Below, in pieces: positions 18,469 through 27,363 of a stretch of 64,000 nt of DNA. Below the pieces are notes generated by a model. The model was not told where the DNA came from. It did not search any database and saw nothing but the letters and a program-made list of their open reading frames with translations. The stretch's first letter is position 1, and each line of letters starts with the position of its first letter. The stretch comes from Flagellimonas taeanensis (lineage in GTDB: Bacteria; Bacteroidota; Bacteroidia; Flavobacteriales; Flavobacteriaceae), in contig NZ_QXFO01000010.1 in NCBI RefSeq assembly GCF_003584105.1, positions 1 through 64,000 on the forward strand. Reading direction: 5' to 3'. The translations under genes and the position numbers were made by a program.

Positions 18469-19206
18469 ATGCTTAGTACGATCAAACACATGGGGCAGTT
18501 CCTTTATCGCATATGGTTTTATCTGCTGGTGGCCGTTCCCATCTTCCTCTTCTTCCCCTTTTTGCTGTTGGCAACACTGTCGGAACGAACCTATCCCCAA
18601 TTCTTCTGGATGGCACGTAACTTATGGGCCAGGCCTATTTTGTTCGGCATGGGATGTCTCCCGAAGATAACCAGGGAACAGCAGATGGAAAGGGGCGAAA
18701 GCTATATGTTGGTGGCCAACCATGCCAGTATGTTGGACATCATGTTGATGTTGGTAGTGAGCAGAAATCCTTTTGTGTTTGTGGGCAAGAAGGAACTGGT
18801 AAAGATTCCCATTTTCGGGTTTTTCTACAAAAGGGTCTGCATCATGGTGGACAGGGAGGACATACGCAGTCGAACCAGGGTCTACCGTCGGGCACAACGA
18901 AGGTTGGACCAAGGCCTGAGTATCTGTATATTTCCAGAAGGGGGGGTGCCGGAGGAGGAGATTGTTCTGGACGGCTTCAAGGATGGTGCCTTCAAAATGG
19001 CAATTGCCCATAAGATCCCAGTGGTCCCCATGACGTTCCATGACAACAAAAAAAGGTTTCCCTTCACCTTGAATCATGGTGGCCCTGGACAGGTAAGGGC
19101 AAAGGTGCACCGCTTTTTTGAAACGGGTATTCTAAGCATGGAGGACACATCTACCTTAAGGGAAGAAGTGAGGGAAGTTATTTTGAAAGAGCTGCTAAAA
19201 CCTTGA
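18469..19206 (+). CDS. plsC: 1-acyl-sn-glycerol-3-phosphate acyltransferase
   Basis: The 245-residue membrane-associated enzyme transfers an acyl group to lysophosphatidic acid, making phosphatidic acid. The HX4D motif is NHASMLD (H85, D90) and the substrate motif is FPEGGVPEEE. An N-terminal hydrophobic segment (about residues 13-36) anchors it. It is divergent from the frameshifted kinase. Confidence 0.92.
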   Translation: MLSTIKHMGQFLYRIWFYLLVAVPIFLFFPFLLLATLSERTYPQFFWMARNLWARPILFGMGCLPKITREQQMERGESYMLVANHASMLDIMLMLVVSRNPFVFVGKKELVKIPIFGFFYKRVCIMVDREDIRSRTRVYRRAQRRLDQGLSICIFPEGGVPEEEIVLDGFKDGAFKMAIAHKIPVVPMTFHDNKKRFPFTLNHGGPGQVRAKVHRFFETGILSMEDTSTLREEVREVILKELLKP

Positions 19207-19233
19207 CCGATGGTTGGGTTGGGCAAGATGGGG

Positions 19234-20385
19234 CTATAAAAGCTTGGGAAGCTCCAAGGTAATTTTTCGTCTACCATTCGAAGGATTGCCCACTGAGTTT
19301 TTAATGTTATAGCCTTTTACCGTGTTCAAGAGATTGATCTGGTCCTGCCATTGTAGGATGCCTTCCCTGTAGCCTGACAGATTGTTGGCCGGTTCCATCT
19401 TCTGTGAACTGTGCAAAATATCCAGCACGACCGAGGCATCGGTTACTTTCAGCAGCACCTCAAAATGTTGTCCCTTTTGTTGATGGGACATGGCACTCTC
19501 AATGATGTTCTCAAAAAGGGTCTGTACCACCAGTGAAGGGATGGTGGCCTCTTCCAGATTATTTGCGTGCCCTTGGACCGAAATATCATAATCGAACAGG
19601 CCATCATAGCGGAGTTTTTGCAGATTAAGATAGGAATGCAACATATCTATTTCCTCTCTAAGACTGACACTTTCCTGCCCCAATTGCCCCAAATAAAATC
19701 GGATGAGCTTGCTGAACATGGACAAATATTCCATGGCCAGTTTCTTTTTCTCGGAAGTGACAAAGTATTGGATGGAATTCAGTGCATTGAAGACAAAATG
19801 GGGATTGAGTTGGGAACTCAAGGTCTTGAATTTGAGCTCAACCATTTCTTCCTTTATCTGGATGAGTCGCTCCCGCTCTTCCATCAAGGCCTTGCAGTCC
19901 CGCACACTTTTGATTTTTATGGCGGATATGGAGGCGATTGCCGAAAGCATTTTAAGATGTCTTTCGGTAAAGAAACCCGGTTCGGGATGTTCACAGTCGA
20001 TAACCCCATAAAGTACCCCGTCACAGGTGATCGGCACACAGATTTCCGAAAGTCTAGCGGTGCCATCCTTGATGTACCGAGGGTCTTTTGAGGTGTCGTT
20101 TACGATTTCTGCCCTGGAAGTTTGGGCCACATGTCCGGATATGCCCTGTCCCATGGGGATTTCCATGGGCCCGTTTGAAATGTTCAAAGTGCTCTTTGGG
20201 CCATGTGCCGCTTTTGGCACCAAACGGTCACTGTTATTGTCAACAAGGTAGATGATGCAATCTTCAAACCCCAATTTGGAGATACAGTTCTTGGCCATAT
20301 CCCAAAGAATATCCTCTTCGCCTTCTTTTCCCAAAAGCGATTTTGAAAAATAAATGAGAACATCTTCAAACCGATCGTGTTCCAC
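19234..20385 (-). CDS. GAF-domain LytS-type kinase with degenerate ATPase
   Basis: Residues 1-165 form a GAF sensor domain and no membrane helix is seen, so it is cytosolic. The His_kinase motif NPHFVFNALNSIQYF follows. The N-box is only partly kept (LFENIIESAMSH), and the DxGxG box is replaced by VLDILHSSQKMEP, so ATP binding is doubtful. It may be a pseudokinase that responds to a small ligand. No regulator gene is adjacent; it is convergent with plsC. Confidence 0.8.
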   Translation of the reverse strand: MEHDRFEDVLIYFSKSLLGKEGEEDILWDMAKNCISKLGFEDCIIYLVDNNSDRLVPKAAHGPKSTLNISNGPMEIPMGQGISGHVAQTSRAEIVNDTSKDPRYIKDGTARLSEICVPITCDGVLYGVIDCEHPEPGFFTERHLKMLSAIASISAIKIKSVRDCKALMEERERLIQIKEEMVELKFKTLSSQLNPHFVFNALNSIQYFVTSEKKKLAMEYLSMFSKLIRFYLGQLGQESVSLREEIDMLHSYLNLQKLRYDGLFDYDISVQGHANNLEEATIPSLVVQTLFENIIESAMSHQQKGQHFEVLLKVTDASVVLDILHSSQKMEPANNLSGYREGILQWQDQINLLNTVKGYNIKNSVGNPSNGRRKITLELPKLL

Positions 20386-20443
20386 AATATGGAGGTTAGT
20401 ATTTGGTACTCAAAGTACTAAAAATTTGCGAACGGATATAGCA

Positions 20444-20477
20444 GAAAAAAAGTGCCCCGCCAAAAGAACGGAGCACT
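20444..20477 (-). terminator. Terminator of the sigma/anti-sigma operon
   Basis: On the reverse strand AGTGCTCCG pairs with CGGGGCACT around a loop and is followed by TTTTTTT. It lies about 50 bases past the stop of the beta-barrel fusion gene. Confidence 0.75.
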
Positions 20478-20523
20478 ATGTGATTGCATAAAGGAGCAAT
20501 CTTCCTAACCAACCTTTTGTTTC

Positions 20524-22056
20524 CTAAAACTTAAAACTGACGCCACTATACACCCCGATGGAAAAGGGTTGGAACACGCCGGCAGTATTGGAAAAGGTGT
20601 TCAATTGGTACTTGAACACGGGTTCTATGTTTAATTGCACCTTTGGTGAAAAGTCGTAATTGAGGCCCATACCCACATTGGCACTGAAGTTCACGGAATT
20701 TGCATTGTTCGCCTCACCCACTTCGGTGACCAGATCTTGGGATTCCAACAGCACGGAATTGTCCACTAGGAACAGGGAACTGAACCCGCCGATGAGGTCC
20801 ACGCCAAATTTTTTGTCGACCAAGGCATAGTTGATTTCCACGGGCACTTCGATATAGCCCAGCTGTTGTACCATTTTTCCGTCCAGAGCGGGAAGGGCGT
20901 TCAGCACTTCTTTGGAATCTGAAACGATTGGGCTACTATAGGACTTGTTGGCACTTTGGACCACGATGCTCTCTGAATTTTGGCGGTAATCGATATTGGC
21001 AAACATCTCGTTCGAGGAAGACCTCAATGTTGATGAGAACACCACATCATTGGTATCATAACCATAGTTCACTTTGTGTACCCCTGAGCGGATTTTCACC
21101 TTTTTTCCCACTTCGTAGGCCACGGTAAGGCCATAGCTCAGGTTGAAGTTCCCCGATTTGGAGTTGGACGAGAAATCGGAATGTATGGGAGACCCATTGC
21201 CGGAAGCACCAAAATATACAGGGGCCACGGATGGGCCAACAGACCATTTTCCGGAATTGCCCTGTGCAGCGATGAGCTCTTCTTCAGCCTCCTGCTCTTT
21301 GATGGCATCAAAGATGGATTTTTTGCCGGACTCCTCTTTTTGCTTCTCTTGCTCCTCGTTCAGGGCAATGGCCTGCCCTTCTTTTTTGGCCTGCATATCG
21401 GAACCATTCTGTTTTTCCAAGGATTGGTTCTTGGCATTGTTGAGCGCGATGGCGTCCTTGTCATTGGATGTCTTACCCAACAGCACGTCTTGTTTGGAAA
21501 CCTTGTCCTGGTCGTTGCTGTTTCTTTTTTGGACATTATCCGTGACCGCTATGGTCTCTTTGTTGTCTGGGCTTTGGATGTTGGGAGTAGTTATCCTTTC
21601 ATTGGGAGCTGTTTTTTTATCGGTTTGGGCCACTTGGCCTTTAGAATTTGTATGGAAATCCCCATTGTCTGAACTTTGCCGGCCTTGGGTCTTGGAGGCG
21701 ACATTTTCCTCAGAGGAACCGGCCAAACCTTCTGTTGCGGTAGTATTGACAGGGTCATTAAAATCTGAGGTACCGGCTTTTTTGTCGCTCGAGTCGGGGC
21801 CTGTACCATTTTCCGTATCGGTAATGGTCTGCTCCACATCTTGTTTTTCATCCGTGCCAAATGGGCCGATCACATACAATAGTACGACCAAAGCTGCGGC
21901 GACTCCCCCAAGCTGCCACCATATCGGGACCATGCGTTTCTTTTGTTTCTTCTTGTCCAGGGATGCCTCTATGGCTCTCCATACCTTTTCGTCCGGGGCC
22001 TCATGATAATCCCGAAAGGTGTCCCTAAACAATTGCTCTACATTCTTTTTCCCCAT
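20524..22056 (-). CDS. Trans-envelope anti-sigma-like / outer-membrane beta-barrel fusion
   Basis: The 510-residue protein starts with a short cytosolic domain (FRDTFRDYHEAPDEKVWRAI) like those of Bacteroidota anti-sigma factors. A membrane helix (about residues 45-65) and a low-complexity polar stretch to about residue 270 follow. The C-terminal region is an outer-membrane barrel (PorT-like) ending FSIGVYSGVSFKF. It starts 11 bases after the ECF sigma gene, which supports a role as its regulator. If the reading is right, one chain would span inner membrane, periplasm and outer membrane. Confidence 0.75.
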   Translation of the reverse strand: MGKKNVEQLFRDTFRDYHEAPDEKVWRAIEASLDKKKQKKRMVPIWWQLGGVAAALVVLLYVIGPFGTDEKQDVEQTITDTENGTGPDSSDKKAGTSDFNDPVNTTATEGLAGSSEENVASKTQGRQSSDNGDFHTNSKGQVAQTDKKTAPNERITTPNIQSPDNKETIAVTDNVQKRNSNDQDKVSKQDVLLGKTSNDKDAIALNNAKNQSLEKQNGSDMQAKKEGQAIALNEEQEKQKEESGKKSIFDAIKEQEAEEELIAAQGNSGKWSVGPSVAPVYFGASGNGSPIHSDFSSNSKSGNFNLSYGLTVAYEVGKKVKIRSGVHKVNYGYDTNDVVFSSTLRSSSNEMFANIDYRQNSESIVVQSANKSYSSPIVSDSKEVLNALPALDGKMVQQLGYIEVPVEINYALVDKKFGVDLIGGFSSLFLVDNSVLLESQDLVTEVGEANNANSVNFSANVGMGLNYDFSPKVQLNIEPVFKYQLNTFSNTAGVFQPFSIGVYSGVSFKF

Positions 22057-22067
22057 TGTTAAGTTCT

Positions 22068-22598
22068 TTAAGCAATGTTCATTTTCTCTTTTTCTATTTT
22101 CTCCCTCAAAATGGTCTTGGCCCTTGCCAAATTGGACTTTGAGGTCCCAGTGGATGTCCCCAACATCTCACTGATTTCCTTGTGGCTGTATCCGTCCAAG
22201 ACATAAAGGTTGAACGTCAGCCTATATTTGTGCGGCAGTTCCTGTATGTATCCCAAAAGGGTGGACAGGCTAATGTCCGCTTGATCTGTTTCCACCTCGG
22301 CATCGTCCTCTATTTCTTCGGAAACAACGTTGAGGTGGTTTTCCTTCCTGTATTTTTGGAGCACGGTGTTGACCGTTATCCGCTTGATCCATCCTTCAAA
22401 TGAACCTTGAAAACTGTACTGGTCTATCTTGTTGAAAATGGTCATGAAACTATCGTGCAGATTGTCCTCTGCCTCGGTCTTGTTTCTTGAATACTTCAGG
22501 CACATACCGAAGAGTACACCCGAATACCTTTGGTATAGCTCGGACTGCGCCTGACGTTTCCCCTTTTTACAATTATGTATCAGCTCTTCAAGATCCAA
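22068..22598 (-). CDS. ECF-type RNA polymerase sigma factor
   Basis: The 176-residue protein has sigma region 2 (LFGMCLKYSRNKTEAEDNLH, FQGSFEGWIKRI) and region 4 (ELPHKYRLTFNLYVLDGYSH, HKEISEMLGTSTGTSKSNLA), with no region 1 or 3, as in ECF sigma factors. The start is a TTG; no ATG is available in frame. It lies 28 bases behind a lipoprotein gene and 11 bases before the anti-sigma/barrel fusion. The regulon is unknown. Confidence 0.93.
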   Translation of the reverse strand: MDLEELIHNCKKGKRQAQSELYQRYSGVLFGMCLKYSRNKTEAEDNLHDSFMTIFNKIDQYSFQGSFEGWIKRITVNTVLQKYRKENHLNVVSEEIEDDAEVETDQADISLSTLLGYIQELPHKYRLTFNLYVLDGYSHKEISEMLGTSTGTSKSNLARAKTILREKIEKEKMNIA

Positions 22599-22626
22599 AT
22601 GTTGGTCAATTTTGGATTGTTGCTAT

Positions 22627-23064
22627 TCAGTTTGTGGGTTCCGGATTTACCGGGACCGTATATTCCAGATAAATAGGTTCTTCATTTTCGTCTTCTCCGG
22701 CATAGAACCTGAAATGATATTCGCCGGTATATATCACGTGAAACTTTAAAGTGGCCACTACCTCCGTAACTTCTTGGGTACAGGCAGCGTCCTCATCCAC
22801 GAGAACGGAACCGATTACCACCACGTCCCGGTCCGTCTGATCGGTCCTTGTCACATCAAACCCTTCAAAGAAGGTGCAACTATTGGGTCTTTGGTAAGTA
22901 ACCTCAATGTCGTAGGTCTCTCCGAACTCAAAAGATTCGGGAACATCAGCTTCCACTACATTTAGGGCTGCAAAGTAAAAATTTGGGGAATCATCGTCCA
23001 GATCACAGGAACTGAGCCATGAGCATGCCACAAACAATAAAATGGGCACAAGCACTTTTTTCAT
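22627..23064 (-). CDS. Lipoprotein, unknown function
   Basis: The 145-residue product has a lipoprotein signal ending SWLSSC, then DLDDD, a start typical of surface-exposed lipoproteins in Bacteroidota. The mature part looks like one beta-sandwich domain without a recognised family. It is first in the run with the ECF sigma factor (28-base gap) and may be part of that envelope-signalling unit. Confidence 0.75.
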   Translation of the reverse strand: MKKVLVPILLFVACSWLSSCDLDDDSPNFYFAALNVVEADVPESFEFGETYDIEVTYQRPNSCTFFEGFDVTRTDQTDRDVVVIGSVLVDEDAACTQEVTEVVATLKFHVIYTGEYHFRFYAGEDENEEPIYLEYTVPVNPEPTN

Positions 23065-23160
23065 ATAAATCCTTTTTTATTCCCTAGATGTACAGTACAG
23101 TCAAGGGTTGCGTAGGATTTTCACAACCAAAAGTTAATTTACCCAGATGGGTTTGCAGGC

Positions 23161-24168
23161 TTATTTGCTTACAGCGGCTATGGCCTCCTTTATTTTGACC
23201 TCAAGTTCTTCGGAAAGTTCGGGATTGTCGATGAGCAGGGCCTTGACGGCATCACGCCCCTGTCCAAGCTTGGTGTCGCCATAGCTGAACCAGGAACCAC
23301 TTTTTTTGATGATTTCGTAGGCCACACCCAAATCCAGGATTTCCCCGATCTTGGAGATGCCCTCTCCATACATGATATCAAACTCGGCGGTCTTGAAAGG
23401 AGGGGCCACTTTGTTCTTCACCACCTTCACTCGGGTCTTGTTCCCCTGTACTTCGCCGTCGGTGTCCTTTATCTGTGTGGAGCGCCGAATGTCCAATCGG
23501 ACAGAGGCATAGAACTTAAGTGCATTTCCTCCTGTGGTGGTCTCGGGGTTTCCGAACATTACGCCTATTTTTTCCCGCAATTGGTTGATGAAGATCACGG
23601 TACATTTGGTCTTGCTGATGGTAGAGGTCAATTTTCGGAGTGCTTGGGACATCAAGCGGGCATGAAGCCCCATTTTGGAATCGCCCATTTCGCCCTCGAT
23701 CTCACTTTTTGGGGTAAGTGCGGCAACAGAATCCACAATCACGATGTCGATGGCACCGGACCTGATGAGGTTTTCGGTAATTTCAAGTGCCTGCTCCCCA
23801 TGGTCGGGCTGTGATATGATAAGGTTGTCGATATCGACACCCAGTTTTTTGGCATAAAAACGGTCAAAGGCATGTTCCGCATCGATAAAAGCCGCAATGC
23901 CCCCTGCCTTTTGCGATTCGGCAATGGCATGAAGGGTCAGGGTCGTCTTACCGGATGATTCCGGACCATAGATCTCGATGACCCGGCCCTTTGGATAACC
24001 GCCCACCCCAAGGGCAATGTCCAATCCCAACGATCCGGAAGGAATCACCTCCACATCTTCTACCACACTATCGCCCATTTTCATTACGGCACCTTTGCCA
24101 TAGGTCTTGTCCAGTTTGTCCAAGGTGAGTTTAAGGGCTTTCAGTTTTGCTTCTTTCTCGTTGCTCAT
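23161..24168 (-). CDS. recA: Recombinase RecA
   Basis: The 335-residue protein forms ATP-dependent filaments on single-stranded DNA for homologous recombination and, where LexA exists, triggers its cleavage. Walker A is GPESSGKTT near residues 69-77. IDAEHAFD, the loop 2 region [19 protein letters not shown] and the C-terminal lobe with [15 protein letters not shown] are all present. Length and motifs are normal. It stands alone, divergent from trhO. Confidence 0.98.
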   Translation of the reverse strand: MSNEKEAKLKALKLTLDKLDKTYGKGAVMKMGDSVVEDVEVIPSGSLGLDIALGVGGYPKGRVIEIYGPESSGKTTLTLHAIAESQKAGGIAAFIDAEHAFDRFYAKKLGVDIDNLIISQPDHGEQALEITENLIRSGAIDIVIVDSVAALTPKSEIEGEMGDSKMGLHARLMSQALRKLTSTISKTKCTVIFINQLREKIGVMFGNPETTTGGNALKFYASVRLDIRRSTQIKDTDGEVQGNKTRVKVVKNKVAPPFKTAEFDIMYGEGISKIGEILDLGVAYEIIKKSGSWFSYGDTKLGQGRDAVKALLIDNPELSEELEVKIKEAIAAVSK

Positions 24169-24350
24169 GGTTTTTAAATAATTAGGAAGGCTAAAATACC
24201 ATTTCTTTCTTCATACGACAAAAGCCACGCAACCTTTTTGATTTTATCGAATCTAAGGAGTACTAACTCATATCGATAGGGCCTCGCGGGGTCCGAAATG
24301 GCAAGGAGGGAGAAAAATTACGCTTTGAAAAAGAAAAGGAATTTGTTTAA

Positions 24351-24376
24351 AAAAGGGTCCATTTATGGGCCCTTTT
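24351..24376. terminator. Terminator-like hairpin between recA and trhO
   Basis: AAAAGGGTCC and GGGCCCTTTTT pair around a six-base loop, with a T-run on both strands. It lies between divergent genes, just upstream of the trhO promoter, where it would block read-through in either direction. Confidence 0.55.
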
Positions 24377-24379
24377 TCG

Positions 24380-24407
24380 TTGCTGCCCGGAAGAATCCCT
24401 ATCTTTG
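24380..24407 (+). promoter_or_regulatory. Promoter of trhO (TTG-N17-TATCTTTG)
   Basis: TTG at 24380 and TATCTTTG at 24400 fit the Bacteroidota consensus with a 17-base spacer. The coding start is 50 bases downstream. Confidence 0.6.
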
Positions 24408-24456
24408 TGGCCATTTTTATTGAAAACCATTCTTTAACTTAAATTATTGGTATAGC

Positions 24457-25488
24457 ATGCAACTGTACAATACCTTAAGCGCAAAGGAAAGGGAACAACT
24501 CATTGAAGAGGCCGGCAAGGATCGGCTCACCATCTCTTTCTATAAATACGCACACATCGGCAATCCACAGATCTTGAGGAACCATCTTTTCATTGCTTGG
24601 AACGAAATGGACGTGTTGGGCCGTATCTATGTGGCCTACGAGGGGGTCAATGCCCAACTTTCCGTTCCAGCCGATCATTTTGAAAAGTTCAAGGCGCATT
24701 TGGACAGCATTTCTTTTTTGGAAAATGTTCGTCTGAACATTGCCATCGAACAGGACAACAAATCCTTTTTGAAATTGAAGGTGAAGGTCAGAAAAAAAAT
24801 CGTTGCGGATGGACTGAACGACAACACTTTTGACGTGACCAACAAAGGAATCCATGTGGGGGCCGAACAGTTCAACGAACTCATCGAGGATCCGGACACC
24901 GTGCTGGTGGATATGCGCAACCACTACGAAAGCGAAATAGGCCATTTCAAGAACGCCATCACCCCCGATGTGGATACGTTTAGGGACTCATTGGACATCA
25001 TCGAAAGGGATTTGGCCGACTTTAAGGAGGACAAAAAACTGGTAATGTACTGCACGGGCGGAATCCGTTGCGAAAAGGCCAGCGCCTACTACAAGCACAA
25101 AGGTTTCAAAAATGTGTTCCAGTTGGAAGGCGGAATCATCGAGTACACCCGCCAGGTGAAGGCAAAAAATCTGGAGAACAAATTTTTGGGCAAAAACTTT
25201 GTTTTTGACCACAGGAGGGGGGAACGCATATCCGAGGACGTGATTGCCCATTGCCACCAATGTGGGAAACCCTGCGATACCCATGTCAACTGTGCCAACG
25301 AGGCCTGCCATCTACTTTTTATACAGTGCGAGGAATGTGCTGCGGCCATGGACAATTGTTGCTCGATGGAATGCAAGGAAGTGCATGCATTGCCCTATGA
25401 GGAACAAAAAAAACTACGGAAGGGCAAAGGGGCCAGCAACAAGATTTTCAAAAAAGGACGCTCACCTGTATTGAAATACAAGAAGTAG
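24457..25488 (+). CDS. trhO: tRNA uridine-34 hydroxylase TrhO (rhodanese-like, YceA family)
   Basis: The 343-residue enzyme makes 5-hydroxyuridine at wobble position 34 of certain tRNAs using oxygen. An N-terminal acylphosphatase-like domain (to about residue 110) precedes a rhodanese domain with the active Cys 199 in YCTGGIRCEKA. The C-terminus has paired Cys (CHQCGKPCDTHVNC, CEECAAAMDNCC) that may bind zinc. The fit to the YceA/TrhO family is good in order and length. Confidence 0.93.
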   Translation: MQLYNTLSAKEREQLIEEAGKDRLTISFYKYAHIGNPQILRNHLFIAWNEMDVLGRIYVAYEGVNAQLSVPADHFEKFKAHLDSISFLENVRLNIAIEQDNKSFLKLKVKVRKKIVADGLNDNTFDVTNKGIHVGAEQFNELIEDPDTVLVDMRNHYESEIGHFKNAITPDVDTFRDSLDIIERDLADFKEDKKLVMYCTGGIRCEKASAYYKHKGFKNVFQLEGGIIEYTRQVKAKNLENKFLGKNFVFDHRRGERISEDVIAHCHQCGKPCDTHVNCANEACHLLFIQCEECAAAMDNCCSMECKEVHALPYEEQKKLRKGKGASNKIFKKGRSPVLKYKK

Positions 25489-25712
25489 CATTTCACCACT
25501 GCAACAAATTGTGCTATATTTACATTTGAGTAATTTTTTATGAACCCTATTGAGGTTGTTCTAAAAAAATAAGGGCACATAAATGTTACATCGAGTTGTT
25601 ATCCTGAGCGTAGTCGAAGGAGCAGTTGGGATGTACATTCAGGATTCAGTTGCTCTCGACCGCAATCGAACCGACAACGATTTTTTTAAGAACCTCAATC
25701 AAGATACAAAAT
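25489..25712. repeat. Intergenic region with dispersed repeat
   Basis: CCTGAGCGTAGTCGAAGG at 25603-25620 is the GAGCGNAGTCGA-type repeat, and CTCTCGACCGCAATCGAACC around 25653 is a degenerate inverted partner. No gene is seen; the reading frame running into ricT from 25626 is only an upstream extension. Confidence 0.5.
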
Positions 25713-26879
25713 ATGGCGTGTAGCAGTTGTTCAACCGGCAAGGATGGACAACCGCGTGGTTGCAAGAACAATGGTACTTGCGGCACTGATGGTTGTAACA
25801 AGCTAACGGTCTTTGACTGGCTTTCCAATATGTCGTTGCCCAACGGTCAAAAACCTTTTGATTGCGTTGAGGTACGTTTCAAGAACAGTAGAAAGGAATT
25901 TTTCAGGAACGAGGAAAACCTTCCCCTGTCCATTGGCGATGTCGTGGCCACCCAGGCCAAATCCGGCCATGATGTGGGCGTGGTGACCCTTACCGGCGAA
26001 CTGGTACGGGTGCAGATGAAGCGGAAAAAAACCGCTCCCGATGACAAGACCCTTCCCAAGGTCTACAGAAAGGCCACCCAAAGGGACATCGATATTTGGC
26101 AAAAATGCCGCGACCGTGAAGAAGAAATCAAAAAACGCTCTCGCGAAATAGCCATAGCCCTCAAACTTGAAATGAAACTCAGCGACGTGGAATTCCAGGG
26201 AGATGGATCAAAGGCAACTTTTTACTATACGGCCGAGGACCGTGTCGATTTCAGGCAGCTCATCAAGGACATGGCCAAGGCCTTCCAGATCCGCATCGAG
26301 ATGCGCCAGATTGGTTATAGGCAAGAAGCCCAACGTTTAGGAGGAATTGGTTCCTGTGGACGCGAGCTTTGCTGTTCTACATGGCTCAGCGATTTCAGGT
26401 CGGTCAGCACGGCATCTGCAAGATACCAGCAACTGGCCTTGAACCCCCAAAAACTAGCAGGGCAATGTGGAAAGCTCAAATGCTGCCTCAACTATGAACT
26501 CGACGTGTATCTGGAAGCCCTCAAGGATTTCCCTCCGCAGGACAGCAAGTTGATGACAAAAAAAGGACTGGCCTTCTGCCAAAAGGCAGATATCTTCAAG
26601 GAAACCCTCTGGTTTTCATACAAGGACGAACCAGCGAACTGGCATCCCCTGACCAAACAACAAGTATTGGAAATTTTGGAGCTGAACAAGAAAAACGAGA
26701 AAGCCCCCACCCTAGAGGAGTATGCAGAGGAGAATACGACCAGCGAGGAAAAAACGGCATATGAAAATGTAGTGGGAGAGGATAGCCTTACCCGTTTTGA
26801 CAAGCCGAAGAGGAACAGCAAGCGCAGAAACAAAAAACGCAGAAACAACAAATCCAAAGCAAGACCCGATGCGAAGTAG
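25713..26879 (+). CDS. ricT: RicT/YaaT-like PSP1-domain protein
   Basis: From the ATG at 25713 this encodes 388 residues. The N-terminus is Cys-rich (CSSCSTGKDGQPRGC, CGTDGC), as usual in Bacteroidota members, and may bind a metal. The PSP1 domain covers about residues 45-250 (GIGSCGRELCC and CGKLKCCLNYELD with clustered Cys). In Bacillus the relative carries an Fe-S cluster in a complex that affects RNA maturation. The C-terminal tail is basic. Its last 11 bases overlap gldH. Confidence 0.85.
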   Translation: MACSSCSTGKDGQPRGCKNNGTCGTDGCNKLTVFDWLSNMSLPNGQKPFDCVEVRFKNSRKEFFRNEENLPLSIGDVVATQAKSGHDVGVVTLTGELVRVQMKRKKTAPDDKTLPKVYRKATQRDIDIWQKCRDREEEIKKRSREIAIALKLEMKLSDVEFQGDGSKATFYYTAEDRVDFRQLIKDMAKAFQIRIEMRQIGYRQEAQRLGGIGSCGRELCCSTWLSDFRSVSTASARYQQLALNPQKLAGQCGKLKCCLNYELDVYLEALKDFPPQDSKLMTKKGLAFCQKADIFKETLWFSYKDEPANWHPLTKQQVLEILELNKKNEKAPTLEEYAEENTTSEEKTAYENVVGEDSLTRFDKPKRNSKRRNKKRRNNKSKARPDAK

Positions 26880-27360
26880 CACTTTGTTTCTTCTTACAGT
26901 AATCCTTGCACTGGCTTCATGCAACGATGCACTTGTTTTTTCCGAATACATACCGATACGGGACGGCAAATGGGAAATGGATGATGCCGTACATTTTCAA
27001 GTTTCCGGGTTGGACAGCACACAGACCTATAATATGTTCATCAATATTAGGAATGACAACACCTTTCCCTTCAGCAATCTTTTTTTGATTACCGAACTGG
27101 AACACCCAGACGGCAATACCATGAAGGACACGTTGGAATACCGTATGGCAGAACCCACAGGGGAATGGCTGGGCAAAGGTATGGGTGGCGTCAAGGAAAA
27201 TAAACTTTGGTACCGTGAAAACGTCGTTTTTCCAATGGCCGGCGTATATAAGGTGAATATTTTGCACGCTATGCGCAAAAATGGAGACGTTGAGGGACTC
27301 TCTGTGCTGGAAGGCATCACAGATGTTGGTTTGGAAATAGAAAAAGCACCCAATAATTGA
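26869..27360 (+). CDS. gldH: Gliding-motility lipoprotein GldH
   Basis: The ATG at 26869 gives 163 residues with a lipoprotein signal ending LALASC. VFSEYIPIRDGKWEMDDAVHF and the central NIRNDNTFPFSNLFLITEL are typical of GldH, an envelope lipoprotein needed for gliding in Flavobacterium. The overlap with ricT and the 3-base gap to the penicillin-binding protein gene keep the order common in the group. Gliding genes can persist in non-gliding strains, so motility itself is not shown. Confidence 0.88.
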   Translation: MRSSTLFLLTVILALASCNDALVFSEYIPIRDGKWEMDDAVHFQVSGLDSTQTYNMFINIRNDNTFPFSNLFLITELEHPDGNTMKDTLEYRMAEPTGEWLGKGMGGVKENKLWYRENVVFPMAGVYKVNILHAMRKNGDVEGLSVLEGITDVGLEIEKAPNN

Positions 27361-27363
27361 TTA

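Noticed and set aside
21143..22006. 287-codon frame opposite the anti-sigma/barrel gene
   Set aside because: Antisense to the low-complexity linker; composition bias alone explains the open frame.
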